DNA of 64,000 nt. Source: Auricularia sp. M13 (lineage: Eukaryota > Basidiomycota > Agaricomycetes > Auriculariales > Auriculariaceae). The notes beneath the pieces are model-generated. The model was not told the DNA's origin. It saw nothing but the letters and a program-made list of their open reading frames with translations, and searched no databases. Where the stretch lies: assembly GCA_037042915.1 (NCBI GenBank), contig CM073195.1, positions 2,356,001 to 2,420,000 on the forward strand. Direction: 5' to 3'. Every line of letters starts with the position of its first letter. The stretch's first letter is position 1. Below, one piece after another: positions 47,704 through 57,703 of the stretch. The position numbers and the translations under genes were made by a program.

Positions 47704-48368
47704 ATGCCCTCTATGACTCTCAACATTTCCGGACGCTTCATACTACGCCCCAAAGAATCCTCCGTCGTAGAGAGTAAAAATGGGTTCTACGACGTTGTTG
47801 AGGTCTATCTCAGTTCCTTGCAGTGCGGAGATGTCGTGCAGGAGGTCAAGTTAACTTGGAAGCGAGCATATTATTCAGAGGAAGACACAGACTGCTGCTA
47901 TAAAGACGGGGATGAGGTGTGGGTGTATGGAAATATGCGGCATTCATGTGCGAAGACAGCAAACGTGGAGATCCTCCGTGTTCAGCCTGTGCTTAGAATT
48001 AGTTGCACGCGATTGGAGCATTTTATTTCAAGTTATATACCTATGTTCACGGTTCTGGGAGTGGTGGATGGCCAGGTAGATTCACAGAATGGCATCCGGG
48101 TCAGTGTAGGTCGAGGAAGAACTGTCTAGTGAGTCTTACAAGCTCAGCAACACCGCAGACTAACTCTCATATTAGTTGCGTGTTCAAAATGCATCCGTTG
48201 CCGTGGTCTACGGCATCTCACACGAGCGCGATCATGGCGTGTGGTCGTTTACATGGCTGGAATTCTGGATATGCTTGCCCAACTATCGCAGTCGATTACG
48301 CCACGTGCAGCCAGGGAAACCGTCGCTGGACAATCAACGTGTCTAGCGGCGGCGTACGATGTTCATGA
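47704..48368 (+). CDS. Array family A, member A4 (205 aa)
   Basis: Exons 47704-48128 and 48176-48368. MPSMTLNISGRFILRPKESS, VEVYLSSLQCGDVVQEVKLT (first intron absent, as in A1), GDEVWVYGNMRHSCAKTANV, FTVLGVVDGQVDSQNGIRVS, the phase-2 intron before CVFKMHPLPW (junction VY|C) and IMACGRLHGWNSGYACPTIA then VDYATC. Stop at 48366-48368. Follows the A plan but is more divergent. Confidence 0.6.
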
Positions 48369-48614
48369 ACCAGATTGGACCAGGCTGAACTGTACTTGAT
48401 CGAGTTTCCCAAAAAGGCAACTGTGATCGGACAACATGTGAACGTACCATTCAGTACTTTCTGTCTTTGTCTTTCTACCCATATCCATAAGCAGCGTAGA
48501 ATAAACAAAGTTCTGAGACACGCAACGGAATCCTGTATAAGTGCGCGGCCGTGCGAAGACAAACTGCTGCTTCAGTATCGCCATCTCAAACGCGGTACAG
48601 TCCTCAAAGTCGGC

Positions 48615-49036
48615 ATGGCCAAGAGAGTGAGAAATCACGTCAGGTGCCTTCTGTCTCTGTACTAATACTGCGGCGCGCTCTCCAGGTACAACTGGATTTC
48701 TTTCAGCGACGTACGCCAAGTGCAGTCGGAGACCTACCTCGCATAAACCTTGCGCTCATGCATCGTCGGGTATATGTCAAGTCGTGGGTTTCTCAGGCTC
48801 TCAAGATGGTCCGCTGTGTGCATGAGGTTCTTAATCGCCTCCGCCTGATGCAAGGCATTTACGAGGGCATCGGCGGCCTCATGTTGCACGAATTGGGAAT
48901 GCGTGAATTTTCAGAACGCAAACGCCGTGCGATGTGGAAGAAGATTAATATGTGGTTTGCCGACCACATCGTTTTTTTCGAGACCGCGTCTGCACTCTGC
49001 CGCGGGCCTTGCGAGAATTGTGTGGAATGTAATTGA
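48615..49036 (+). CDS. Array family B, member B2 (120 aa), helical
   Basis: A 12-nt first exon (48615-48626, MAKR) and a 351-nt exon from 48686, joined by a GTGAGA..CCAG phase-0 intron with CTAAT branch site. Second exon: VQLDFFQRRTPSAVGDLPRI, then VYVKSWVSQALKMV (B core), LMQGIYEGIGGLMLHELGMR and a Cys-containing end (CRGPCENCVECN). TATAAG at 48536. Function unknown. Confidence 0.6.
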
Positions 49037-49122
49037 ACGTGTCTCAGCGGCCCAAAGATGTACAAACAGGAGTTTTTAGTATATAAGACGTACAGTTGTG
49101 ACAGGAAACGTTCGTTTCCGTC

Positions 49123-49581
49123 ATGGTTATGACCAAACAGGAGATGCGAGCTCGATTGCTTCAAGCGATTGATCGGTTTCTGAGCAATGCAGTGGATGAG
49201 ATCCCCAAGGAACTATTACCTGTAAGCAGATTTGTGAGCGATGAGCGATTAATAACAGTGTTGTAGCTGTATTTCTCACTGGGAAGTCCGTTCGTGCGTC
49301 GTGGTCTTCCGCGCGTCATGTGTAACGAAGCAGGCTTTGTGTCGATACCAGACCTTGAGCGTTGGATACGCAGCGTGAAGGTACATGGAGGGAGAGTCGA
49401 TTCAATCATGATGGACTGCATGAGATCGTTAGAGTACAGCATCACTCAACATACTCAAAGGATCCAGCAATCTCACCGCTTGGAAAGTGAACTTCATGTT
49501 TTGCGAGATTTCGTCGCGTCGTGGACATACAGTATTACGGCATTTGTAGAACTGGTCATGGATTGCACGTGGTATCATTAG
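49123..49581 (+). CDS. Array family B, member B3 (137 aa), helical
   Basis: TATATAAG at 49080; exons 49123-49221 and 49267-49581, phase-0 intron. MVMTKQEMRARLLQAIDRFL, then LYFSLGSPFVRRGLPRVMCN, EAGFVSIPDLERWIRSVKV and helical DSIMMDCMRSLEYSITQHTQ. Very similar in plan to B4 (PFVGSWLPPVLCNDAGFVTV). Complete, TAG/TGA-free to 49581. Confidence 0.65.
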
Positions 49582-50901
49582 TTAACTGACATAATGAACA
49601 AGCCAATGTACATACGACATCGAAACCGTTCGTAGCCGTGCGATGAGACATGGGTCCTCGGGAAATAAATATAATGTGAGAATTAAAGCTTGAGTGAGAT
49701 GGTTGCACGTACATTTAGAATGGAATGAGGGTCCGGGTGGAGCACGCAGCTTCAGGAAAGAAAAACGGATGAGCGACCTCCTGAGCGCGTTGACCAACAA
49801 TCCCGCGCGGTAAAGCGCCGCCATCAGCTCGGCCACTTGCCCCGGCCCTGCACGACCGCCGGATGGGTGATAGTCGGCGACGGGGTCTCGAAGGCGCTCA
49901 CGCTGTCAGTCCTCCAGCATGGGCGTTGGCGGACAGACATTTCCGCCAACGCTCACGCTGCCAAATTGAGCCGCGAGTTCTCGCTGCTGACGCTGTCCAA
50001 GAGATGTTTCGGGACGAACAGCGCACAGGCAGTTTATGGCGAACGGGACGCTCGACGAGGAAGCAAGGAAGGACCAGATCCCACTCATCCGTGCGAGGAA
50101 CGTTGTAGAATGAGAGCAGGACTGGCGATGTCAACCAGCCACATGCACGATATGTCGCGCTCGTTGCAATGGTACAGTCTGTGTACACGAGTGCGCGACG
50201 GGCGCTGCTGCAGACGGCGAGCTCAAGTTGAGCGCGACGTCTGCGGCTGCGTGGCTGCGAGATTCTGGCTGCGTGGGCAGGACGAGGAACGGGAGTTGAG
50301 GTAGGTGGTCGGGATACAAGGTAACTTTAGCGGTGGGTAGGGCCGGGCGACGTGGGCGCGTCGTGAGCATAGGTGAGTGAGCAGGACGGGTGTCAAGTCG
50401 GCGCGAGAGATGAGGTGGGAATTATTGTCCAGCGCAGAGTTGCATGGGCCACGGAACACGGGCGGCGAGCGCAAATGACGTGGAGTAGGGACGACAGTTG
50501 GGCCGCAACGAGAGCTGGTCGCTGGCGGTGCGCGTGTGGGCACTGTTGCCGTGGACTCGAGCAAGCCAGTGATGCGGACTCGAGCAAGCCAGCGTACGTG
50601 ATGCGGACTCGAGCAAGCTAGCGTACGAGATGCGCATCCGTGCACAGTAAACATCAGCAACGGACAGCCTGCACCGTCGCCCGTGCACGGTGTCTTCGCC
50701 GTGCGAGGCGATGAGATGGTCGACCATTTTGCTTCCGGTGATCGGTGTCTGAACGAGGACCTCTCGGTCCGTTCAGAAACTGTCACAAAGGTCATCGACG
50801 GCTGCAAGAAGGTCCAAAACAGTACGTACCATCTCTATCTCAGAGAGAATCCTGCTTAAAAGCCAAGGCAGATTTCGCCGGCTCGACGTGAGTCCTTCAT
50901 C
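49582..50901. other. 1.3-kb GC-rich spacer before the Rep-helicase gene, possible gene fragments
   Basis: More GC-rich than its neighbours. A conceptual stretch around 49990-50110 reads LAADAVQEMFRDEQRTG and, after a one-base shift, QFMANGTLDEEARKDQIPLI, which looks like a decayed coding fragment. Another open stretch at about 50603-50855 reads NGQPAPSPVHGVFAVRGDEM and onward. A 29-bp tandem repeat is at 50551-50628, and CTTAAAAGC lies 46 bp before the Rep-helicase ATG. No intact gene supported. Confidence 0.4.
50551..50628 (+). repeat. 29-bp tandem repeat upstream of the Rep-helicase gene
   Basis: Two full copies (50571-50599, 50600-50628) and one partial copy (50551-50570) of GATGCGGACTCGAGCAAGCC followed by AGCGTACGT. 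Confidence 0.8.
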
Positions 50902-53900
50902 ATGGACGTCGATCACACCTGGAAGGTTGCTAGGTTGAAGAAGAATTGCCTCTGGTGGGGCGTTTGCAGAAGAACCCAGGCTGTACACCGCTGCCCACAC
51001 TGTGGCATTGACCTTCTCAGCGGCGAGAACGCAGGCTTTTGCTGTGGGCCCAATGGAGAAAAGCTCAACGATGTCTCGCCACTGCCGCCTCTCCCGCACG
51101 AGTTCTCAGTATTCCTGGGCCATCCACAGATATCTTCACTCTCTCGCCTCCTCAACTTGGTCTTCTCGTTTGCGCAGCTTGAAACCTCGCAACCTTTTCC
51201 AGCATTACCAAATGCCTCTCATTTCGCTGTACAAGGACGCATCTTTCATCGTGTGCGGCCCAACCACGCCAACTCCGCTGTCCGCTGGCTTCTATACGAT
51301 GGATTTTTGACGAGTAACGCACCGCATGCTCAATCGAATTGGTTTAGAAAGCTTCCTCCCGCATGGATTGACGCTCTGGGAGCCGCGCTTCTGCGCGTCA
51401 ACCCATTCGTCCACTACATCAACGTCTTCCGCCAGTCCCCGCAGAGCGATCTTCCCAATGTTCAGCTCTTGATTCGAGATGCTGGAGCCAACGAAATAGC
51501 GGGGATAATGTGTTTTGATAACACGGTTGCATCTGATGCAAAGGTATTTCGGGAATTTGCACCGTTTGACGTATTTCTCACCTGCATAAAGCTCAGATCC
51601 ATTGTAATTTCCAAGAAAAGTAGGCCTAGCACGGAATTTGTGCATAGCGCAGAGGAAACGTCGCGGAATGTCCATCAGATATCCGCAGTTAACCGATTCT
51701 GGGAGCCGCTGGTCTATCCGCTATTCTTTCCACACGGTACACTGGGTTGGGGAAGACAAGCCGCTGGGCTCACGCGCCAAGGCGCAGATGACGATGACAA
51801 TGTCACAAGTCAACTTTGGCACTGCCGCGCGCGTCTGCTTCGCGAGGAACGCTTCTCCCTTTTTGGTCGGCTTACGAACGAGTACGTCGTCGATATGTTC
51901 ACCCGCAACATCGAATCGAGACTTTCCTACATCCGTTCTGGACAACTTGCTGCTCGTCGCGAGGATGCGGCATTGATGGGAGTGGACATGTCGACCGAGT
52001 CGGAGAACGTGTTTTTGCCATCGTCCTTCCTGGGATCCAACGCGTGGTGTTCTGAGCAGATTGCGGACGCGCTGACTGTTGCTGCAAACTGTGGAGTCCC
52101 AACCTTCTTTATCACGATGACTTGCAACCCTGACTGGCCGGAGATTCGCGAGAAGCTACAGCCCCATCAGGAGTGGCAGGACGCTCCTCTCATCGTCGCT
52201 CGTGTGTTCAAACAGAAACTGAACGTTCTGTTCAAGACATTGAAGACAATGTTCCCCAACGCGGGCAAAGTGGTATGTTGGGCTTCGCCTCGAGATTACA
52301 GTGCTGATTCTCCGATTCTCAGGTCTATCGTCTGTTCGCCGTCGAATTTCAGAAGCGAGGACTGCCTCATTGCCATATATTGATCAAGTATGAAAAGGAC
52401 TGTTTAAACGCCTCTGACATCGATAGAGTAGTCTCTGCGGAGATGCCCACCAATTTCGCCGATGCTGCTTTGGTACATCGTTTCATGCTCCATAACCACC
52501 CAGCGCAGAACGATTCTGCCGCCGCGAAGACGAACACCAAGCTCCCGGAGTACTGTCAACGGCGCGCACACCGCTATTCAACCGCCGAAGACGCTGAAGT
52601 CGATGTCTGCCGCTTTGGCTATCCTAAGCCTGTTCAACCCGCGACTACGTTCTCGTTCGATGGTCGACCGCATTACCGTCGACGTTCTCCTGCCGATTGC
52701 ATGGTTGTACCACACTGCCTTCCACTTTTGCGAGCTCTGGAGTGTCATATAAATTTTGAGGTAGCGAATTCGTCCCACATCTTTCAGTATCTCTTCAAGT
52801 ACATTCGGAAAGGTAAGCTTCGCAGCATCCTGAGTGTATTAAATGCTCATATCACTCCAGGTGTTGACCGGGCATACGTTCGGCTTCGTCCAGACGGAAC
52901 TGAGGTGATAGATGAAGTCGAGGATTACTGGCGCGCGCGATATCTCTCCGCCGGCGAAGCTGCCTGGCGCATTCTCGGCTTTCATGTCTCTGGGAAAACT
53001 CCAGGGGTTACGGGGCTTCCTATGCATCTTCATTCCTCGCGAAAGCACCGTCAGTATCACCGTTTGAATGGACCTACGAGCTCGTTCTCTCTTCTCGATC
53101 GCTACTTCCATCGACCAACTGGTGTCTTCGAGTCTGGGGGCGAGATCATCGCCTTTTCCGACCTGACGTACGCCGAATTCTACGCCAAATTCCGGCATAT
53201 ACCTTGGGATCGCCGCATTCTGGGCAGGCCTGGGATCTTCGAAGAGTCTGGCGTTGAGAACGGGGAGTGGAAGCGCCTCGTTCTGCGGCGGACTGATTCT
53301 CATCGACACTTTGTGCGCATTGCGTCTGTGAAGCCGTCCCAGGGCGAGTTGTTCTACTTGCGCGCAATTTTGCAGCATCGGCCCGCACGTTCTTTTCGCG
53401 ATGCTCGTACGCTCGGTACAATCACCTACGATTCATATCAGGAGGCAGCACAGGCTATGGGACTTTTTGCGGATAAGAACGAGGCTCAATTTTCGCTTCA
53501 GGAAGCCGTTTTGTCTCTGCGTACTCCTCGTCAAATCCGGCTACTATTCGTGCACTTGATTGTTCATGACGCTGGAGAAGTCGACTTTCCCTTGAACCTG
53601 TGGCAGCTGTTTCGCGACGAGTTAAGCATGGATTTCTATTATGACAACGGCGGCATGCGACATGCCGCCTATTCGCGGGCACTACAGGAGCTGGCCATTA
53701 TGTTCGAGGAGTTTGGCCGCAGTCTACAGGATTTCAATCTTCCATTGCCCGACACTTTCATCAGCGAGGCGATCTATGAACACGATCGCTGGGACCCCCA
53801 CATCGAGAGGTTCAAGAGGAATCTTGCAGTTGCAGTTCCGCGCTTGACTCATGAGCAGCTCGCCATTTTCAACGACATCACAGAATCAATTGTCAACAAC

Positions 53901-55260
53901 AGGCCATTACTGTTATTTATCGACGGGAAGGCCGGCCGTGGTAAGACGTTTTTAATCAACTGTATCTGCGACTTCGTGCGCGCCCGCGGTGAGATCGTCT
54001 TACCAACTGCAACATCTGCATTTGCCGCGCTGTTGTATGAAGGCGGTCGGACCACCCATTCGTGTTTCAAAGTATGTGTGTAGCTCATTGCCGGCGGGTT
54101 CACGGACTAATAAAGTGTTGCAGATTCCTGTTGACGAAAATAATGAGCTGCTGCGATCTCCCATTGAGTATGGAGACTCTCGCGCACAGTTGCTGCGGGA
54201 GTTCCGTGTACTAATTTGGGACGAAGCTCCGATGGCAAACAGAGCTGCTCTGAGCTGTGTGGAAGAGACGTGTCGTCGAGTAACTGGCGAGAATCTTCCG
54301 TTTGGTGGCAAGATTGTGATTCTGGCAGGGGACTTTCGTCAGACGTGTCCTGTCGTTCGTCGGGGTACTCGAGCGCAGGTTGTGGATGCTTCTATTCGCC
54401 GCTCACCTCTCTGGGATCTTTTCTCCGTTCGAAGACTGACTATTCCAATCCGCAATGCTGAAGACATCGAGTATGCAGCCTGGGTGGATGCCATCGGAGA
54501 TGGAGCTGGGCCGCAGGTCCCACTTGACCTACTGCGTCACGTTCACACTGACAACGAGATCATCAATTTCGTGTACCCCCAGGATGTCATTGACGACCCC
54601 AAAGCGTGTCTCAAGCGTTCGATTCTCTGCCCGACGAACAGACAGATCGATCGGTACAATGCAGCTCTGCTAAAGCGTGTTCAAGGCGTCGCCCGAACAT
54701 ACCTATCGGCGGATCGTATCAAGGAGGAAGATGAGGCGGGAATGCCGGAGCGCGGTGTAGCCAGCTTGGACTACGCCGCGAAAGCACATCTGCCTGGTCT
54801 TCCGGGTCACTCGGTGACTATCAAGACGAACGCCGTTTTTAGGCTATTGCGAAACTTTTCCATTGCTCGAGGCCTCGTCAAAAATGTCCGAGTTGTCATT
54901 ACAGAAGTTGGTGTTCGTCTCATCACCGTCCGCCTGCTAAGGGACACAGTGGCCGGCGTAGAGATTGATCCGGAAGATATACTGATTCCTCGCATCACGT
55001 TCGAGACTTTTCTACCCGAGACTCGCCGTACCTTGCAGCGAAGACAGTTCCCGTTGGCACCTGCATACGCAACGACCTTCAATAGTTGCCAGGGATTGAC
55101 ACTAGACTTAGTAGGCATGGATCTTTGCCGGCCAGTGTTTTCACATGGTCAGCTCTACACCGCCGTATCACGTGTTCGTCGACGTGAGCACGGTATTGTG
55201 AGATTACCGGCAGGACAAAGTAGCGCAGAGAACGTAACCTATGTTGAAATTCTCCTGTAG
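50902..55260 (+). CDS. Helitron Rep-helicase transposase (1402 aa), apparently intact
   Basis: Exons 50902-52272, 52323-52812, 52861-54071 and 54124-55260. The N-terminal zinc-binding region has CPHCGIDLLSGENAGFCCGP. The Helitron Rep domain has FFITMTCNPDWPEI, the HUH motif in KRGLPHCHILIKYEK (52348 onward) and the two-tyrosine motif FQYLFKYIRKG. The C-terminal Pif1-type helicase has Walker A DGKAGRGKTFLIN, Walker B VLIWDEAPM, GGKIVILAGDFRQTCPVV, and motifs V/VI TFNSCQGLTLDLVGMD and LYTAVSRVRR. All key residues are present and no stop interrupts it. Known role: rolling-circle-like transposition. It lies in the middle of the A/B array with the same orientation and a CTTAAAAGC promoter box. Confidence 0.93.
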
Positions 55261-55675
55261 ATATGTTATGATTCAAAATATACGGCACGACCAACAGTGT
55301 ATATTCCCCCCGTCCCTATGCTGAAGCGTCATTTCGGCAACTGCCGATGAACCTGTCAAACCTGCTTCCGAAGCGCCCGAGCCAATGCGCACTGGATGCG
55401 CCGCACGACTGCTAGGTCTGCGTACGGCGTGTACACTATGGGAGGGCCAAAAATTTTGCCGTTCCACCGTCACTCAGATCGAAATCCCAACATGTTAGGT
55501 CTCAGATTGTACCGCGAGCGGCGGTTCCTCGATCGGGATATGTTGTCGAATAAGGTTTGGTGTGATCAGAGTGTTTCGTTTTTCCCCAGTACAGTACGTT
55601 CCGCGCGGACACCTAGATTTTGTTTAAAAGGCTTGCAAACGCTTGCTGCAACAGTGTGAATTCCATTCCAGCAGC
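55261..55675. other. 3' flank of Rep-helicase and promoter of A5
   Basis: About 415 bp with a perfect 6-bp hairpin TCGGCA-AC-TGCCGA at 55334-55347, a paired GTAC site (CCAGTACAGTACG, about 55589) and GTTTAAAAGG at 55622. No CTRR-type Helitron end follows the hairpin. Confidence 0.45.
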
Positions 55676-57038
55676 ATGCCGTCCTTCGTCATCACCTCCC
55701 TCGTGGTCGCGCTCTACGAACCAGTCCGCATCCCGGCGGAGGCTGCTGGGCTCAAAGGCTTCAATGTGTACCACGCTACCATGCCCCTGCAGAGTGTGTA
55801 CACGTGCAGAAGGTTTTGACAGTGTTGTTGACATAGTGCGCAGATTCTGACATCCCAATCTGCATTGCACATCGCACCCTCAAGCATCGCTGCCCGCCTG
55901 GAACTGTGGCTTACGTTCGCGGAAGTGCCATTGTCAGCGGTAGGAGCCTCCTGATCACGGCTTCTACGCTCGTCCCGGCAGTCATCCAGTCCGCCCCTGG
56001 ACCCTTTCCGCCGAGGCACTACTGTCTGCCACGCTTGGTCCTCGACGGGTATATTTCTTCCGAAGTAAAGACTCTTGAGACCAACAGAGACTGCATGATC
56101 TTCGATATGACGATCTCGCGTCGCGACGTCTGGCCGGGTAACCCCTTGACAGTATCGTACGTAGCTCATCACGTCTGTTCGCAGAGGCATTGATAATATT
56201 ACAGTTGCTGGATCCATCGCGATCGTAAACGATTTTACGTCCTCGAAGAGCTCTCGTTCGCCCTCCCTATCGTTATCACAGGCGTCATCAGTGGTTGGAC
56301 TTGGGATGACAAGTTGATGATCGACGTGCATACCCTCGCGTACAACAACGACGGATCCCCGCCTGCAGTGCTGGCAACCGACACTTCAAATCCGTTCTCT
56401 CGGGCCCATTTCAAGGATGGATACGCGTTGTTCCCCGTGGGGATGTACGACGGGTCCAAGATGCGCAGCATCCTTTCAAGGGACGCCCTTCCGACCGCGT
56501 ATACAACCAGCTCGTCCCAAGAGCCGTCATCGCCGTTCCAGGATAAGGAGAACAGCCCGGCTGATATTGCTCCGGTCGACGACGAAGCTATGACAGTCGA
56601 TGAGTATGTTGCTCTACTTTCTCTTTGCTCCGAATCACCTTACAAAGGCCCGCTTAGGACGATTTCGGCGTCCGCGGATGACGAGGGACCTCCCGGACTC
56701 CTTGACGCAACTGCCGACGGTGTACCGCGCGATGTTCCAGTTGAGACCAGCAGCAACGGCACCGTAACGCTCGAAGAAGGGCCTCTTATCAAGCGAGATG
56801 CAGCGGTGCAGACCGGGGTGGATCCTGTGCCCACAGTCCATCAAGTTCGCCAGGCGGCCGTCAAGAAACTTCGGTCTCGCGAGTTGCGTTTGCGCAAGTC
56901 CTGCCGCGTTTCATCCCCGGATATTCCGCTCCGTAAACCAGTCATGCTCAAGATATCGGCTAAACAGCTTGCGTAAGTTTTCCGACTCTGTTGTTGTACT
57001 CTGAACTGAACCGCACTTGCAGTACTATAGCAGGTTGA
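55676..57038 (+). CDS. Array family A, member A5 (404 aa), with long acidic/basic tail
   Basis: Exons 55676-55793, 55844-56156, 56205-56972 and 57023-57038. FNVYHATMPLQ before a phase-1 intron, GTVAYVRGSAIVSGRSLLIT, LVLDGYISSEVK, FDMTISRRDVWPGNPL, the phase-2 intron before CWIHRDRKRF, PIVITGVISGWTWDDKLMID then VHTLAYNNDG. After the modules comes about 190 residues: Ser/Pro-rich, acidic (PVDDEAMTVDEY), then a basic helical end (VRQAAVKKLRSRELRLRKSC). It is the immediate downstream neighbour of the Rep-helicase gene. Confidence 0.7.
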
Positions 57039-57703
57039 GTAATGCGCGCCAGAAGTTATGAAATGGACTTACATGTACTGTATTGTGTGTGGCCAATTAA
57101 GAGACCGCCTTCGAGTTGTAAAGCACCCACACCATACGGCCGCGACGCGGTGCATTATCGGGACCAACCTGAAATTAGTGTCTGCGTCAGAAATTAGATT
57201 AAAGTAAAATTAAAACGGCCGCATAAACTCATGCCAAATAACCCTCTGAGTCAAGGATGACTGTGTCCTTGGCGTGTCGCTCACCAGAACGATGTCAGGC
57301 TGTTCGGCGAGAGCTCTGGGCCTGAGTCAATTAAGTCTTCGTAAAAAGACAGTGTACATACCATGGTGTATGAAATCCGTTACCTTGCACGGCGTCGGAG
57401 CGAGAGCCCCAGAGCGTGATGGCGAATGACGCGTGGAAAGGGTCGGACTTTGAAAACGACGGACAGTATCACTACGACTTGCACCTCATGACCAGGACTC
57501 TGCATTGACCGTTTCCCAACTGCGTCTGCAACTATTATGCTTCTGCGCCAGATTAACATAGCGCGCTCGACCATCTGCAATAACATCTGCCAGTTTGAGC
57601 TCGATGCGCTCCTGCAAACTCAGCCTCGTTCGCTCGACTCGCACTGCTATAAATGCAGCGTGCAGTGGTCCACCCCCCCGCGTCTTTTCATTCTGTTGCC
57701 GTC
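57039..57703. other. Intergenic spacer in the array
   Basis: About 665 bp, TATAAA at 57648 before A6. Otherwise no recognisable feature; open frames are short. Confidence 0.45.

Noticed and set aside
49837-50304. Plus-strand frame of 155 codons before the Rep-helicase gene
   Set aside because: Protein-like residues are split between frames; kept only as a possible decayed fragment.
55334-55355. Helitron 3' terminus
   Set aside because: Hairpin present but the CTRR end motif is missing, so no terminus was called.
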